Assembly (NCBI GenBank): GCA_963575745.1
Contig: CAUYUJ010021137.1
Location: 326,352 to 390,351 of the forward strand
Direction of reading: 5' to 3'
Origin: Prorocentrum cordatum
Lineage: Eukaryota; Sar; Dinophyceae; Prorocentrales; Prorocentraceae
Length of the DNA: 64,000 nucleotides
Of the stretch, positions 54,601-62,980 are shown in pieces. Under the pieces are notes generated by a model. The model saw nothing but the letters and a program-made list of their open reading frames with translations. It was not told the DNA's origin and ran no database searches. The position numbers and the translations under genes were made by a program. Each line of letters opens with the position of its first letter. Position 1 is the stretch's first letter.

Positions 54601-56472
54601 CCCAGACGACGGTTTAGGCAGCATTGGCATGAGCACCCGCAGCAACTGCTTAGGTAAGAGGCCAATCGCCTCGCAACACTGCCACAAACCTGCTAGCAAA
54701 TCTAATCCGTCGTCGTCGAGCAACAAGAAATGCCTCGGATGAAACTGATCCAAGGACCTAGCTGTAGATTCCGAAAAACTCTGGATCACCTTACGAACCT
54801 CGCCCGGAGCCGCCCTCGGGAAACTGGACCGATCGGGAATCCAGGCAACCGGTGGGGAGGCGGTCGCTCTCCAGAGCTTGCGATAAATCTGCAGCTCATG
54901 CTGCGCGACACTGTGGGGATCAGCACTGGGGCCTTTAGGGTCGTGCACAACCGTAGGCAAAACAACACTCCGAACCTTCGTGACCCTATGAAGGCCCCGC
55001 GCTCCCCCCATGCTGGCAGTCTTGCACCAATCACTCCAGCTGGTCTGGATCTCTTTTGATGCACCTTTGACGGCCACAGAGACGTCCTCAGCAATGTATT
55101 CGAGAAATTCTTCCACATTCTCACGGAAGAACTCAGAACACAGCATCTTGCGGGCCTGCTGAACCGAATAATCTAACCGAGCGCTCAAACCGAGCCCTGG
55201 ATAGTCATTATCACGAAAAAACGTCAGCTCGGCAAGCATCGTTTGCTGTGTATGCTCATTCATGTCATCTAAATCAGCTAACTGGCCTAGGTGTTGGACT
55301 GCGTTGCGAAGCCACTGCCACCCATCAGCTATTAAACATTTTTCAGTGTCGTCTGGCACGGGATATTCCACATTGACCCAGCGCGGTGCAACTTGGCGCC
55401 CGAAACTGCCGAAGGTATCTTTCGCGCCCCCAGTGCAAGTACTGATATGCCGTGCAGCGATCTGGGCAAACTTGCCCCAACTGGTGCTAAGCAAGTGATG
55501 CGCTACCCCTGGATCGGTCTTCTCATCCCCCGCCATCTCGACACAGCGCTCCACCAAACCCCTCGCAGGACCCCAATCTGGCGGCGAGGGTTGAGGACCG
55601 AAAGGGGGGGAAATAGGAAGAGCAGGGGCAACAGTATACACTAGATGCTGCACTCGATATCCCTGACTGGCTATAGCGAGCTGCACGGGTCTATGGGGCC
55701 TGATCGCCCATCGCGTGTCTAGCTTAACATGTTTATACGCACGCATGCACGGATCATTCAACCCGAAAAAATCAATTATCGAGCTACCCGTACCACCTCG
55801 ACAAGTGTATAGCTTAGTAGAGACAAGGGTGAGACGAGCAAAACTACAGAAACCTGAAGCCTCGACCTCGTCAGGAGACATGTTCCAATCACCCCCAACT
55901 ATACAGGGACCGTCAATACTCTCAACTACTGCACCTGCTGCTGCCATCAACTTGGCGTTCTTGCCCTGAGGGCCTAAGCTTGGATACAGGTACATATTTA
56001 TAAGATGTAGGGTAGGCCACCCTGGAAGATCAAGTTGTACGCGCTGCACGCGATGCTCACACACCTGATGCACACCGAGCTGTGGCGCGCGCACACCGCA
56101 CTCACTGCGCACGAAAACAGCCACACCTGCACTGGGCACGTTGCCTGCTGAGGGACAGGAAGGCAACGCCATAAGACTCCATCCTCGCACTTGTGCCCAA
56201 CTCTGAATGGCCTCAACCTGATCGGCCACGTGACCAAACTCTTGCACAATCACGACTAACGCTCGAGTGACTCTGAGCCGCTTCTTGAGCGTACTCTTGC
56301 CTCCACTGCAATTGAACGTTTCAATGACATGCTCACCAGCGATCTGCCCTACTTCAGGTTGCGAGGGAGGAAACGCAGCTGGCCTGAAACCTGTCACTAG
56401 AGGCAAGAGGAAACCGTTCGCATCATATCTGTCCTGTGGAGCACAAGCTCCCTGGGCTGGGCGCGCAGCCAT
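51619..56472 (-). CDS. LINE ORF2: endonuclease, reverse transcriptase, RNase H
   Basis: About 1617 residues from the first in-frame ATG after the ORF1 stop (MAARPAQGACAPQ); the frame is open far upstream, so the start is not certain. Endonuclease: ETFNCSGG, VIVQEFGH, GGDWNMSP (about residue 192), SSIIDFF and RPHRPV (about 258), giving N, E, D, N, D and H of the AP-type fold; the last motif has PH in place of the usual DH. Reverse transcriptase: RVLMPMLPKPSSGHR, VLIIADYSKYYETI (about 690), FGLPAGD (about 748) and the active-site YIDD (about 784; 54109-54120). Thumb-like and CCHC-type segment: CVCGQRDTLHHRLYTC (about 1131). RNase H: MASDGSCTKQ (about 1229), HVKAHRE (about 1339) and NRAVDEHAKKA. 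A C-terminal segment has a further cysteine pair (ILCLKCGGWSQ). All catalytic positions are present, so it may be active. Confidence 0.9.
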   Translation of the reverse strand: MAARPAQGACAPQDRYDANGFLLPLVTGFRPAAFPPSQPEVGQIAGEHVIETFNCSGGKSTLKKRLRVTRALVVIVQEFGHVADQVEAIQSWAQVRGWSLMALPSCPSAGNVPSAGVAVFVRSECGVRAPQLGVHQVCEHRVQRVQLDLPGWPTLHLINMYLYPSLGPQGKNAKLMAAAGAVVESIDGPCIVGGDWNMSPDEVEASGFCSFARLTLVSTKLYTCRGGTGSSIIDFFGLNDPCMRAYKHVKLDTRWAIRPHRPVQLAIASQGYRVQHLVYTVAPALPISPPFGPQPSPPDWGPARGLVERCVEMAGDEKTDPGVAHHLLSTSWGKFAQIAARHISTCTGGAKDTFGSFGRQVAPRWVNVEYPVPDDTEKCLIADGWQWLRNAVQHLGQLADLDDMNEHTQQTMLAELTFFRDNDYPGLGLSARLDYSVQQARKMLCSEFFRENVEEFLEYIAEDVSVAVKGASKEIQTSWSDWCKTASMGGARGLHRVTKVRSVVLPTVVHDPKGPSADPHSVAQHELQIYRKLWRATASPPVAWIPDRSSFPRAAPGEVRKVIQSFSESTARSLDQFHPRHFLLLDDDGLDLLAGLWQCCEAIGLLPKQLLRVLMPMLPKPSSGHRLIVLYSGMYRIWQRLRRPMLGSLMEEVERGYWGASRGRSSVDCAWAQAARAEADVVSRRYSVLIIADYSKYYETIPLVELRDKFLAFKVPTAFLKLVFNVWRAPRVLRLRQHHSEGVAHAEFGLPAGDCFNDISIKVHAVKSFDQFVASQPTLVNFTSYIDDSGIQISCGQRQSAVQLAVDAGRAFYHASRQINAAINDKVAVVASDISLARDVVCGLGLEPKVAKQSVTYLGVDDSAGAKRSAARARVKQRSRLWGMKLRVKKIGRFKSRAPNKETKKGLSQVIRTGVAPASSYGSEVLGFSDAELNTVRRTQARRLPPSHGGTSATAKLVLYGEWDTRAAVGPALQWCRMLWNAQVSPNRSLIPFQELLQLWEQARASEASDWKSSRGPLARATLSARRAGWKVVSGTQWIDHWGCTVDVSKTPPRLLLDLLREGLQREAELRFARRLGHAHGMRATFDLVRNCMCTRNKQHTRQQQFLLLSCATDAIWTEARACDAGYLTDGMCVCGQRDTLHHRLYTCTRPEVVEARQSLDIPSEILNEGAHSDDPVFTRGLFTFSDEDVPPPATHAHCDILDGAGQDLNMQPEELATLAGDVIELEMASDGSCTKQALRCLHRASWAIALMEPGSESLLAILRGIVPGGLPQTPAMAEHAGAALVGQVSDRPTSLALDCKAVICQTQRPLWKQLSGSNKFAGARRFAHELAGTEFLSTFHVKAHRELSALEDLEGDDRRFGFANRAVDEHAKKALEGHPRPLPTFLDHVELYQNRANAFIKLASEVLPLFKNEVRWKRAAFTTQGRSRQQKTWHLWRRTELGMQCRYCWTVCDRPDRPIFGCRGPPPALQKLLRDPLGHQLVAVSGSVLDAPRSDLVLGPCREQQILCLKCGGWSQGRALKLAEVCGKPTRKGLDVLSRFRRGLGPNMKIKALIEKALPVSRLDVALESDDKPELCVTSVPRAFADSPSAPTYEQRMASLVARIKAKEEARASRAV

Positions 56473-56659
56473 CGGCGCAGCGCCCTCAGAAGTCGGTCTG
56501 ACAGGGGAGGCGCGGCTGGCGCACTCGCTCCCCTCGCCGCCAGGAGGACGCTCAGCATCTGCAGCGCCAACAACATTGGTCCTCGATGATCGAAGGGAGT
56601 GTTGGCTGACCACTACCCCCTCCGACGTAGTACAACCATCATGCGCAAGGAGGTCACCA

Positions 56660-57874
56660 TCACCCCAAACGCGCACGCTTAGCCGAGTAGAGCTCCTCCA
56701 ACTTGGCAGTGAAATCCTCGAAGCTGTCGGAGTGGGCCCACAGGTTCTTCCGCTCTTCCTCCGAGAGTTCACTGAGCTCATTGTTACGCTTTTGACTGGC
56801 TGCATCACTGCCTCGCGCAGCGCTGGCTGCGCCGTCACCTGCACCAGGTTGGGCTGCTCCACCGCCGCCACCATCACGTTGACCATCACCAGGAGGCGCA
56901 ACACCCATGCCATCATCAGGTTCGGCCTCCTTGGGCAGGACGCGGATGTGCTCCTGCAGCTTCTTCCAGAGATCGCTGTTGAGGAACGCCTCAGCCTCTG
57001 GATTCTCAGCCTTGAAGGTGTCGACGTCATGGAGCAACACTGAGCCTGGTTCTGCTTTTCCTTGCTCGCCTCCTTCTCCACGTTCACCCTTCTGTGAGAC
57101 CAGCTTGGCAGTCCTGTCGAACTCCGTCTGCAAGACCACCAGCTGCTCCTTCTTTGCCACCAACGACTGCTCGCGCTCCTCGATGGATACACGCAACTTC
57201 TCGTACTGCTCACGCTTGTCGACCAGATCCTTCGACATCTGCTCGATCGCCGCCTTCGCCTTGCTGAGCTCCTGGGCTGCACGCCTATGAGCTGTCTGAG
57301 GCGGCCGCATCTGCTTCTGCTGGTCGCGCAAGCTGGACAACTTCTTCTCCATGCTCTCCCGTATGTCTTTGAACTCATCATCCTTGGCCATAGACTTGAT
57401 GGAGGCCTCCAGCTCTTGGACCTGAACCGCAACTTTAGCTCGTCGCCCTTCGTCAGTGTCTGGAGCTGCCTCCGCCGTCTCAGCCGCCTTATGCTGTGCC
57501 TCACGTTGCCACGGTGGAACTTGAGGTACGGTACTCGTAGTACTCGTACTGGTACTCTTTGCCAGCGATGCCACGAGGGAGTCAAGCTTCTTTTCCAGCG
57601 CACCGAGCTTGTCACCTTTGCCACCGCCTTTCTGTGGCTTGTCGCCACCTTTCCCTTTGCCACGGGCTTTGCCACCACCACTCTCGAGCTGCTGCAACGC
57701 AATTTTGTGGGCAGTGACTGCACGTGCACGAATGTGGGCTGGTGCCGAGCGCCCGCACTCGCACTTGATCCTCGACGCCCAGTTGTGCAGGCGCGTGCAC
57801 GAGCCACACGCCCACTCTGGCTTGCGTGGGCCGAGCAGAACATCCCACTCCTTGTCATCAAGAGCGGGGGCCAT
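56660..57874 (-). CDS. LINE ORF1: zinc-motif, coiled-coil protein
   Basis: 404 residues from the ATG at 57874, the first after the leader. Residues about 18-42 contain WACGSCTRLHNWASRIKCEC, a C-x2-C...C-x-C arrangement like a small zinc ribbon. A K/G-rich segment follows (GKARGKGKGGDKPQKGG). From about residue 95 to 275 the protein is a charged, heptad-like helix (for example DLVDKREQYEKLRVSIEERE), presumably a coiled coil. The tail carries a G/A/Q linker and a final helix (DFTAKLEELYSAKRARLG). ORF1 proteins of LINEs bind element RNA and form trimers through coiled coils; by position and layout this one probably does the same, but it has no RRM or esterase domain that I can see. The reading frame differs from ORF2. 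Confidence 0.8.
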   Translation of the reverse strand: MAPALDDKEWDVLLGPRKPEWACGSCTRLHNWASRIKCECGRSAPAHIRARAVTAHKIALQQLESGGGKARGKGKGGDKPQKGGGKGDKLGALEKKLDSLVASLAKSTSTSTTSTVPQVPPWQREAQHKAAETAEAAPDTDEGRRAKVAVQVQELEASIKSMAKDDEFKDIRESMEKKLSSLRDQQKQMRPPQTAHRRAAQELSKAKAAIEQMSKDLVDKREQYEKLRVSIEEREQSLVAKKEQLVVLQTEFDRTAKLVSQKGERGEGGEQGKAEPGSVLLHDVDTFKAENPEAEAFLNSDLWKKLQEHIRVLPKEAEPDDGMGVAPPGDGQRDGGGGGAAQPGAGDGAASAARGSDAASQKRNNELSELSEEERKNLWAHSDSFEDFTAKLEELYSAKRARLG

Positions 57875-58018
57875 CCGCTGACCACACTCACACGAAAGAA
57901 ATAGCTCCTGCAGGAGCTCACTGCTGAAAGCTTGGCCGAGGCAGCCAGGCCTTGGGAAGGGGCTGCCCTTCCACCTCGGCCTCGAGCCTCTGGAGTCGGG
58001 ACGGGAGGTAAGCTCCGT

Positions 58019-58039
58019 CTTGAGCCAAAATGGCTACGG
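58019..58039 (-). other. Perfect 21-base spliced leader at the LINE 5' end
   Basis: Reading the minus strand from 58039: CCGTAGCCATTTTGG, CTCAAG, all 21 bases of the invariant part of the dinoflagellate leader. The next bases are ACGGAG, not GT, so this is not a leader-RNA gene. GGA repeats begin immediately on the outer side, placing the leader exactly at the element boundary. Confidence 0.95.
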
Positions 58040-58101
58040 GGAGGAGGAGGAGGAGGAGGAGGAGGAGGAGGAGGAGGAGGAGGAGGAGGAGGAGGAGGAG
58101 G
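58040..58101. repeat. GGA array on the 5' side of the LINE
   Basis: About 20 GGA units directly abutting the spliced leader. Confidence 0.95.
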
Positions 58102-58261
58102 GGGGGGCCGCCCGTGGCCCGAGGCACGGCCCCCGTCGGCGGCGGCGAGCGCCTCCGCGGCCTCCGCACCGGCGCCTCGCCGGCCCTGCGTCTCGCAGCC
58201 GCGGCGCCTGCGATCAGCCAGGAGGGCAGAAAAACACAGACCCATAACTCAGCGTCGCTGC

Positions 58262-58386
58262 CCTAGAAAGCGTGGGAGAACATGGGAAGTGGTGGGGAAG
58301 GCAGAAACCCAGAAAAGATCGGAAAATACGGGGGATCCTTTCATGTGTGTGTGTGTGTGTGTCTGTCTCTTTGTGTGTCCGCGGGC
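58262..58386. repeat. Intron-like repeat, copy 1
   Basis: On the plus strand: GAGAACATGGGAAG, TGGTGGGGAAGGCAGAAACC, CAGAAAAGATCGGAAAATAC, a TG microsatellite, then TTTGTGTGTCC. It matches copy 2 in order and length. Read on the minus strand it starts GGACACACAAA and ends after a pyrimidine-rich stretch with TTTCTAG, an acceptor-like end. Confidence 0.55.
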
Positions 58387-58599
58387 CCCTTCGATCAGCT
58401 GCGTCGCCGCCTGGGCCCGTGGCGTCCAGCGCCGGCTGCAGCGTGGGGTCCTCGGTGGCCAGCTCGGCCTGCGCTCCTGCCCCAGCGCCCCGTCCGCGGC
58501 CGGCAGCTCTGTCTCTGTGGGGATGAGGCCACGCTGCACGACGAGCCCCTTGTCAGGAGGGAAAGAAACACACACACACACACAACTAATCGTCGACTC

Positions 58600-58716
58600 C
58601 CAGGAAAATATGGGAAAATGTGGGAGGTGGGGGGGAAGACAAAAACCCAGAACATGTAGGAAGATATGGGAAATTCTGTCATTTGTGTGTGAAATTATTT
58701 GTGTGTCCCAGGGCCG
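58600..58716. repeat. Intron-like repeat, copy 2
   Basis: GAAAATATGGGAAAATG, TGGGGGGGAAGACAAAAACC, CAGAACATGTAGG, TATGGGAAATTCTGTCATT, then ATTTGTGTGTCC: a diverged copy of 58262-58386 in the same orientation. On the minus strand it follows the reverse transcriptase remnant and begins GGACACACAAAT; the intron-like stretch extends to CTCCTGACAAG near 58546. Confidence 0.55.
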
Positions 58717-58729
58717 CCTCACCCTGGAC

Positions 58730-59400
58730 GAACAGGTCCGCCACCTTGCGCAGCTCCGCCCTGACGGCCTGGCGTGAGCCTGCATATCTCGCCGTCGTGT
58801 CGTCCACGTAGGTAGGTCCAGGGCCCCGCCGACGGGGCCCCCGGATGGGCCTTGCCCAGCACCTGGGGGATGAGCACCTTGGTCAATCGACACGCCACAC
58901 GGCGACCCCGCCGCTTTGGCGCTTGTCCTGCAGGAGTCGAGGACTGAAGAGCAGCTTGACCTCCAGCGCCACCACGACGGCATGGAATCGCACCTGCGCC
59001 GCCAGGTCCATCAGCTGGATTCGGCAGGTTATGTCGTATGAGGCGTGGAGGTCGAGGAGGGTCACCGATGCCGGCTGCATCTCCCTCTCGAGCTCGTCCA
59101 GCAGCGCTATCGAAACGGGCCGAGCGGCCCTTCACGGCCCCGTCCTGGAAGCCCCCCCGCTCTTCCGTCCAAGTCCAGACGATGGAGCCTCTCGCCTCGC
59201 TCCAGGCCTTCTGCAGCAGCGGGAGCATGCCCAGCACTGCCTCCCCCAGCTGTCTTCGGTACCGCCGCCGCCAAGATCGCCTTGCACTGACGCGGCCAGA
59301 CCCTCAAGCGCGCGGCGTCGTCCGCTCGATGCCCATCGCCTTGTGGCCGCTGACGGAGGCCACGGAGGCATCGAACTCCTCCTGCGTCAGCACTGCGCGA
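58730..59400 (-). pseudogene. Reverse transcriptase remnant of another LINE
   Basis: On the minus strand, SVTLLDLHASYDITCR (about 59065-59020) matches the first catalytic block of reverse transcriptase, and further on PTYVDDTTARYAGSRQ (58819-58770; YVDD at 58799-58810) matches the active-site block. Between them the phase changes at least once (LAAQVRFHAVVVALEVKLLF, then TKVLIPQVLGKAHPG). Upstream, ASVSGHKAMGIERTTPRA (about 59370-59310) is likely part of the same domain. After the active site the text QAVRAELRKVADLFVQGE ends at the intron-like repeat. Different sequence from the full LINE next door, hence a separate, older family. Not functional. Confidence 0.6.
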
Positions 59401-59414
59401 GATGTAATCTTCAC

Positions 59415-59709
59415 GAGGAGGAGAAGGAGGATGAGGAGCAGGATGTGGATGAGGATGAGGATGTGGATGAGGATGGTGCTGCTGTTGCTGCTGATGAGGA
59501 TGATCATTCTGATGATTACGACGATGATGATGCTGATGATGATGACGACGATGGTGATGACGACGATGATGACGCTGATGATGCTGATGATGGTCATGCT
59601 GCTGCTGCTGATGATATGGATGCTGACCATGCAAATGATGATGCTGATGATGGCGATGCTGCTGCTGATGATTATGCTGATGATGGCGTTGATGATGATG
59701 ATGATGATA

Positions 59710-59748
<39 letters not shown>

Positions 59749-59887
59749 CTAATGATGATGACGACGATGAGGATGATGCTACCACTGACTGAGGATAATG
59801 CTGATGATGCTGCTGTTGGTTATGATGATGCTGATGACGATTTTGATGATGCTGATGAGGCTGATGACGATTTTGACGGTGACGAGT

Positions 59888-59926
<39 letters not shown>

Positions 59927-59976
59927 CTGCTGCTGATTACGATGATGCTGACGATGGTGATGATGATGACGATGCC

Positions 59977-60010
<34 letters not shown>

Positions 60011-60169
60011 TTCACGACGACGAAATCTACGATGATGATGATGCTGCGGAGGATGCTGAGGAGGATGCTGAGGATGCTGAGGATGCTGTTGATGATGATG
60101 TTGATGATGGGGATGATGCTGCTGATGATGAGGGTGATGCCGATGACGATTATTATACTGATGCTGACT

Positions 60170-60202
<33 letters not shown>

Positions 60203-60213
60203 TTATATGATAT

Positions 60214-60279
<66 letters not shown>

Positions 60280-60281
60280 AC

Positions 60282-60322
<41 letters not shown>

Positions 60323-60480
60323 CGCTGATGATGCTGATACTGAGGATGCTGATACTGAGGATACTGATGCTGATCTCGATGATCATGATGCTCCTGATGA
60401 TGATGCTGCTGAGGATGCTGATGATGCTGCTGCTGATGATGATGCGTCTGATGATGATGAGTATGAGTATGAGTATGAGT

Positions 60481-60540
<60 letters not shown>

Positions 60541-60665
60541 GTGTTGATGATGCTGATGCTGCTGCTGCTGCTGATGATGATGCTGACGATGATGATGCTG
60601 CTGCTGATGATGATGATGATGATGATGCTGCTGCTGATGCTGATGCTGATGCTGATGCTGTTGCT

Positions 60666-60696
<31 letters not shown>

Positions 60697-60700
60697 ATGC

Positions 60701-60790
<90 letters not shown>

Positions 60791-60883
60791 GGATGAGGAT
60801 GAGGATGTGCGGGAGGATGCGGATGAGGATTAGGATGAGGATGAGGATGAGGATGAGGATGAGGATGAGGATGAGGATGAGGA
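59415..60883. repeat. GAT/GCT trinucleotide array, about 1.5 kb, running into a gap
   Basis: GATGAT with GCT, GAC and GAG variants, ending in a GATGAGGAT hexamer array at the gap. Open frames on both strands have no coding meaning. Confidence 0.96.
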
Positions 60884-60983
60884 NNNNNNNNNNNNNNNNN
60901 NNNNNNNNNNNNNNNNNNNNNNNNNNNNNNNNNNNNNNNNNNNNNNNNNNNNNNNNNNNNNNNNNNNNNNNNNNNNNNNNNNN
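60884..60983. other. Assembly gap, 100 N
   Basis: Exactly 100 N. The left flank is purine-rich GATGAG; the right flank is CCTCCGCCTCCTC, so the strand of the purine repeat switches across the gap. Confidence 0.99.
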
Positions 60984-61040
60984 CCTCCGCCTCCGCCTCC
61001 TCCTCCTCCTCCTCCTCCTCCTCTTCCTCCTCCTCCGTCT
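60984..61040. repeat. CTC array
   Basis: CCTCCGCCTCCTCCTC repeats directly after the gap. Confidence 0.93.
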
Positions 61041-61490
61041 GACACCCCCAGGCTCCTGAGACCTCCATGTGTGCTATTTCAAGGACCCCCCACCCTGCAA
61101 AAACACGCCGGCACCCCCCACCACGCCACCACCATGTCTGACCTTCTTCGACGTGCTGTCGGGTCATGACGGCCCGTGGCGTCAGGCGCGAGCAAGCGCG
61201 CAGGCGGCCCGCCCTCGCGCCGTGCAAGAAGCACCGGCGACCTCGGCGAACGACCACGCCGTGCAAGGACAGCGCAACGACCTCGACGAGGCCCAACCCC
61301 AGGAAGGTGGCGACGGCTGCGACCTGCCCCAGGAGAGAGACGCTGGGCCGCACCCCGAAGTAGAAGGCGGGGGGCCCCAGGGTCCAGGCCCTGGCCGCAG
61401 CCTCGGAGGCTCGCCTGGCCGCACGGCCACGCCGAAGCCTCCTGGCGCGGACCGTGGGAGAAGGAAGCGGCCAGGTAGAATTGCATGGTG
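61041..61490. other. Unique GC-rich spacer without supported gene
   Basis: Frames are open on both strands. A minus-strand one reads VRPSVSLLGQVAAVATFLG and LGLVEVVALSLHGVVV, hydrophobic and conceivably another degraded ORF, but it has no recognised motif. Confidence 0.35.
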
Positions 61491-61499
61491 ACAGTGAAG

Positions 61500-61830
61500 G
61501 GGGAGGTGGAGGTGGAGGTGGATGTAGAGGAGGAGGAGGAGGCGGAGGAGGAGGAGGAGGAGGAGGGGGAGGAGAGGAGGAGTAGGAGGAGGAGCAGGGG
61601 GGAGGAGGTGGAGAAGGTGGAGGAGGAGGAGGAGGAGGAGGTGGAGGAGAAGGAGGAGGAGGTGGATGTGTGGAGGAGGTGAGGGGAAGGGAGGAGGGAG
61701 GAAAGGGGAAAGGAGGATAGAGGATGATGAAGGAGGAGGGAGGAGGGGAGGAATGAGGAAGGAAGGAAAAAAAGGGAGGAGGAGGAGGAGGAGGAGGAGG
61801 AATGGAGGAGGAGGAGGAGGAGAAGTGGAG
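61500..61830. repeat. GAG/GGT purine-rich array
   Basis: GGAGGTGGAGG then GGAGGAGG repeats with GGAAGGAAAAAAAGG interruptions. Confidence 0.93.
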
Positions 61831-61889
61831 GGCGACTGTGGCGAGGAGGGTGAGCCGCAGCGGGGTGTTGTCAGGTCTAGGGTTTGGGT

Positions 61890-62310
61890 GGGAGGGTGAG
61901 GGTGTTCTGGAAAGGGTGTTAGGGTGATGGTAGCAGGCTTAGGGTTGGGGTTAGGGTGTTAGGGTTGGGGTGTTAGGGTGAGGAATTGGGTGTTAGGGTT
62001 AAGAAATTCGGTCTGTTAGGATTAGGGTTAGGGTGTTAGGGTAATATTGTTCAGATGAGGGTGTTAGAGTTAGGGTTCGGATGGTAAGGTCAGGAGTAGG
62101 GTGCTAGACCTGCTTTGCCAGGGACACGGTGTTAGGGTAAGGGTGTTAGGGATAGAGTGTCGCGGTTCCTGTGTGTTAGGGGTTTGGGTGCAAGGTGTTG
62201 GTGTTAGGCTTAGGGTGTTAGGTGTAGGTTTAGGTTGCCAGAGCTGGGGCGTTAGGGCTAGCTTGCTACGGTCAGGATGTTATGGTTAGGGTTACAGTGG
62301 TTGGGTTAGT
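61890..62310 (+). repeat. Degenerate telomere-like TTAGGG tract
   Basis: GTTAGGGT and TTAGGGTG recur many times (for example 61942-61980 and 62017-62042), mixed with GGGTTAGGG and diverged words. The usual dinoflagellate telomere unit is TTTAGGG; here the dominant spacing is GTGTTAGGG. It is internal and degenerate, so an interstitial relic or a chance G-rich satellite. Confidence 0.7.
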
Positions 62311-62639
62311 GGTAGAGTGGTAGGGCTGTTGTGCCTCTTCCGCCAGCGCAGTCACTCTGCCTAGCCGCCGAGGCAAAAAGTGTAGCTCGTGGTTCGTATA
62401 ACCTAGCAAGTCTGGCCTGATCAAGCCTCAGAACATCACCGCACAAGTGATCGTGTTTTCATTCGTTGTTTTGACGATCGGCGCGGGCCCTCGCACCCCC
62501 CCATGGAGTAGATCTTGGGGACAGCACTCTTGCAAACAGTCGCACTAAATAGAGGTCTGGAGCCCTCCCCCCCCTTCCGCCCAATGTCGAAACGCCGAAT
62601 AAAAAAACGCTCACCATGCTGACCTCCAGCTCTCCGTCT
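62311..62639. other. Unique spacer, nothing supported
   Basis: Near-unique sequence with a run of six A at about 62602. No gene, RNA or repeat recognised. Confidence 0.35.
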
Positions 62640-62948
62640 TGCCACCGCCGCTCCTCCTCCTCCCCTCTCCTCTGGCCCGGGGCACCCGAGTGGGTCCCAA
62701 CCGTCGCACAGTTGGGGCCCCGGCTCCCTCCTCGCGCCTCTTCCCCTCCTCCCTCCCCCTCCCTCTTCTTCCCTCTCCCTCCCTCCTCGTTCCCTCCTCC
62801 CTCCTCCTCCCTCCTCCCTGCCCTCCCCCCTTTCCCCCCTCCCACCTCCCTCCTCCCTCTCCCCTCCCCCCTCCCTCCCTCTCTCCCTCCTCTTCCCTCT
62901 CCTCCTCTCCTCCTCTTCTGCCGCTCCTCGTCCGCTTCCTCCTCGTCT

Positions 62949-62980
<32 letters not shown>

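Larger units (their letters stand above)
51550..58039 (-). mobile_element. Apparently full-length LINE with spliced leader at its 5' end
   Basis: On the minus strand the element begins with a perfect spliced leader (58039-58019), has about 144 bases of 5' UTR, ORF1 (57874-56660), ORF2 (56472-51619) and about 70 bases of 3' UTR ending in CCATCC repeats that merge into TCC repeats. Both ORFs are unbroken, so the copy looks young. It sits inside a GGA/TCC array, which hides any target-site duplication. Endonuclease of AP type, reverse transcriptase and RNase H in one protein identify it as a non-LTR retrotransposon of the ORF1/ORF2 class; I do not assign a clade. Confidence 0.88.

Noticed and set aside
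58019-58039. Spliced-leader RNA gene
   Set aside because: A leader-RNA gene has a GT donor and an Sm-type downstream region after the leader; here ACGGAG follows and the sequence leads directly into the LINE UTR.
59779-61353. Minus-strand open frame of 524 codons
   Set aside because: It crosses a 100 N gap and a GAT array (poly-H and poly-I); no protein is supported.
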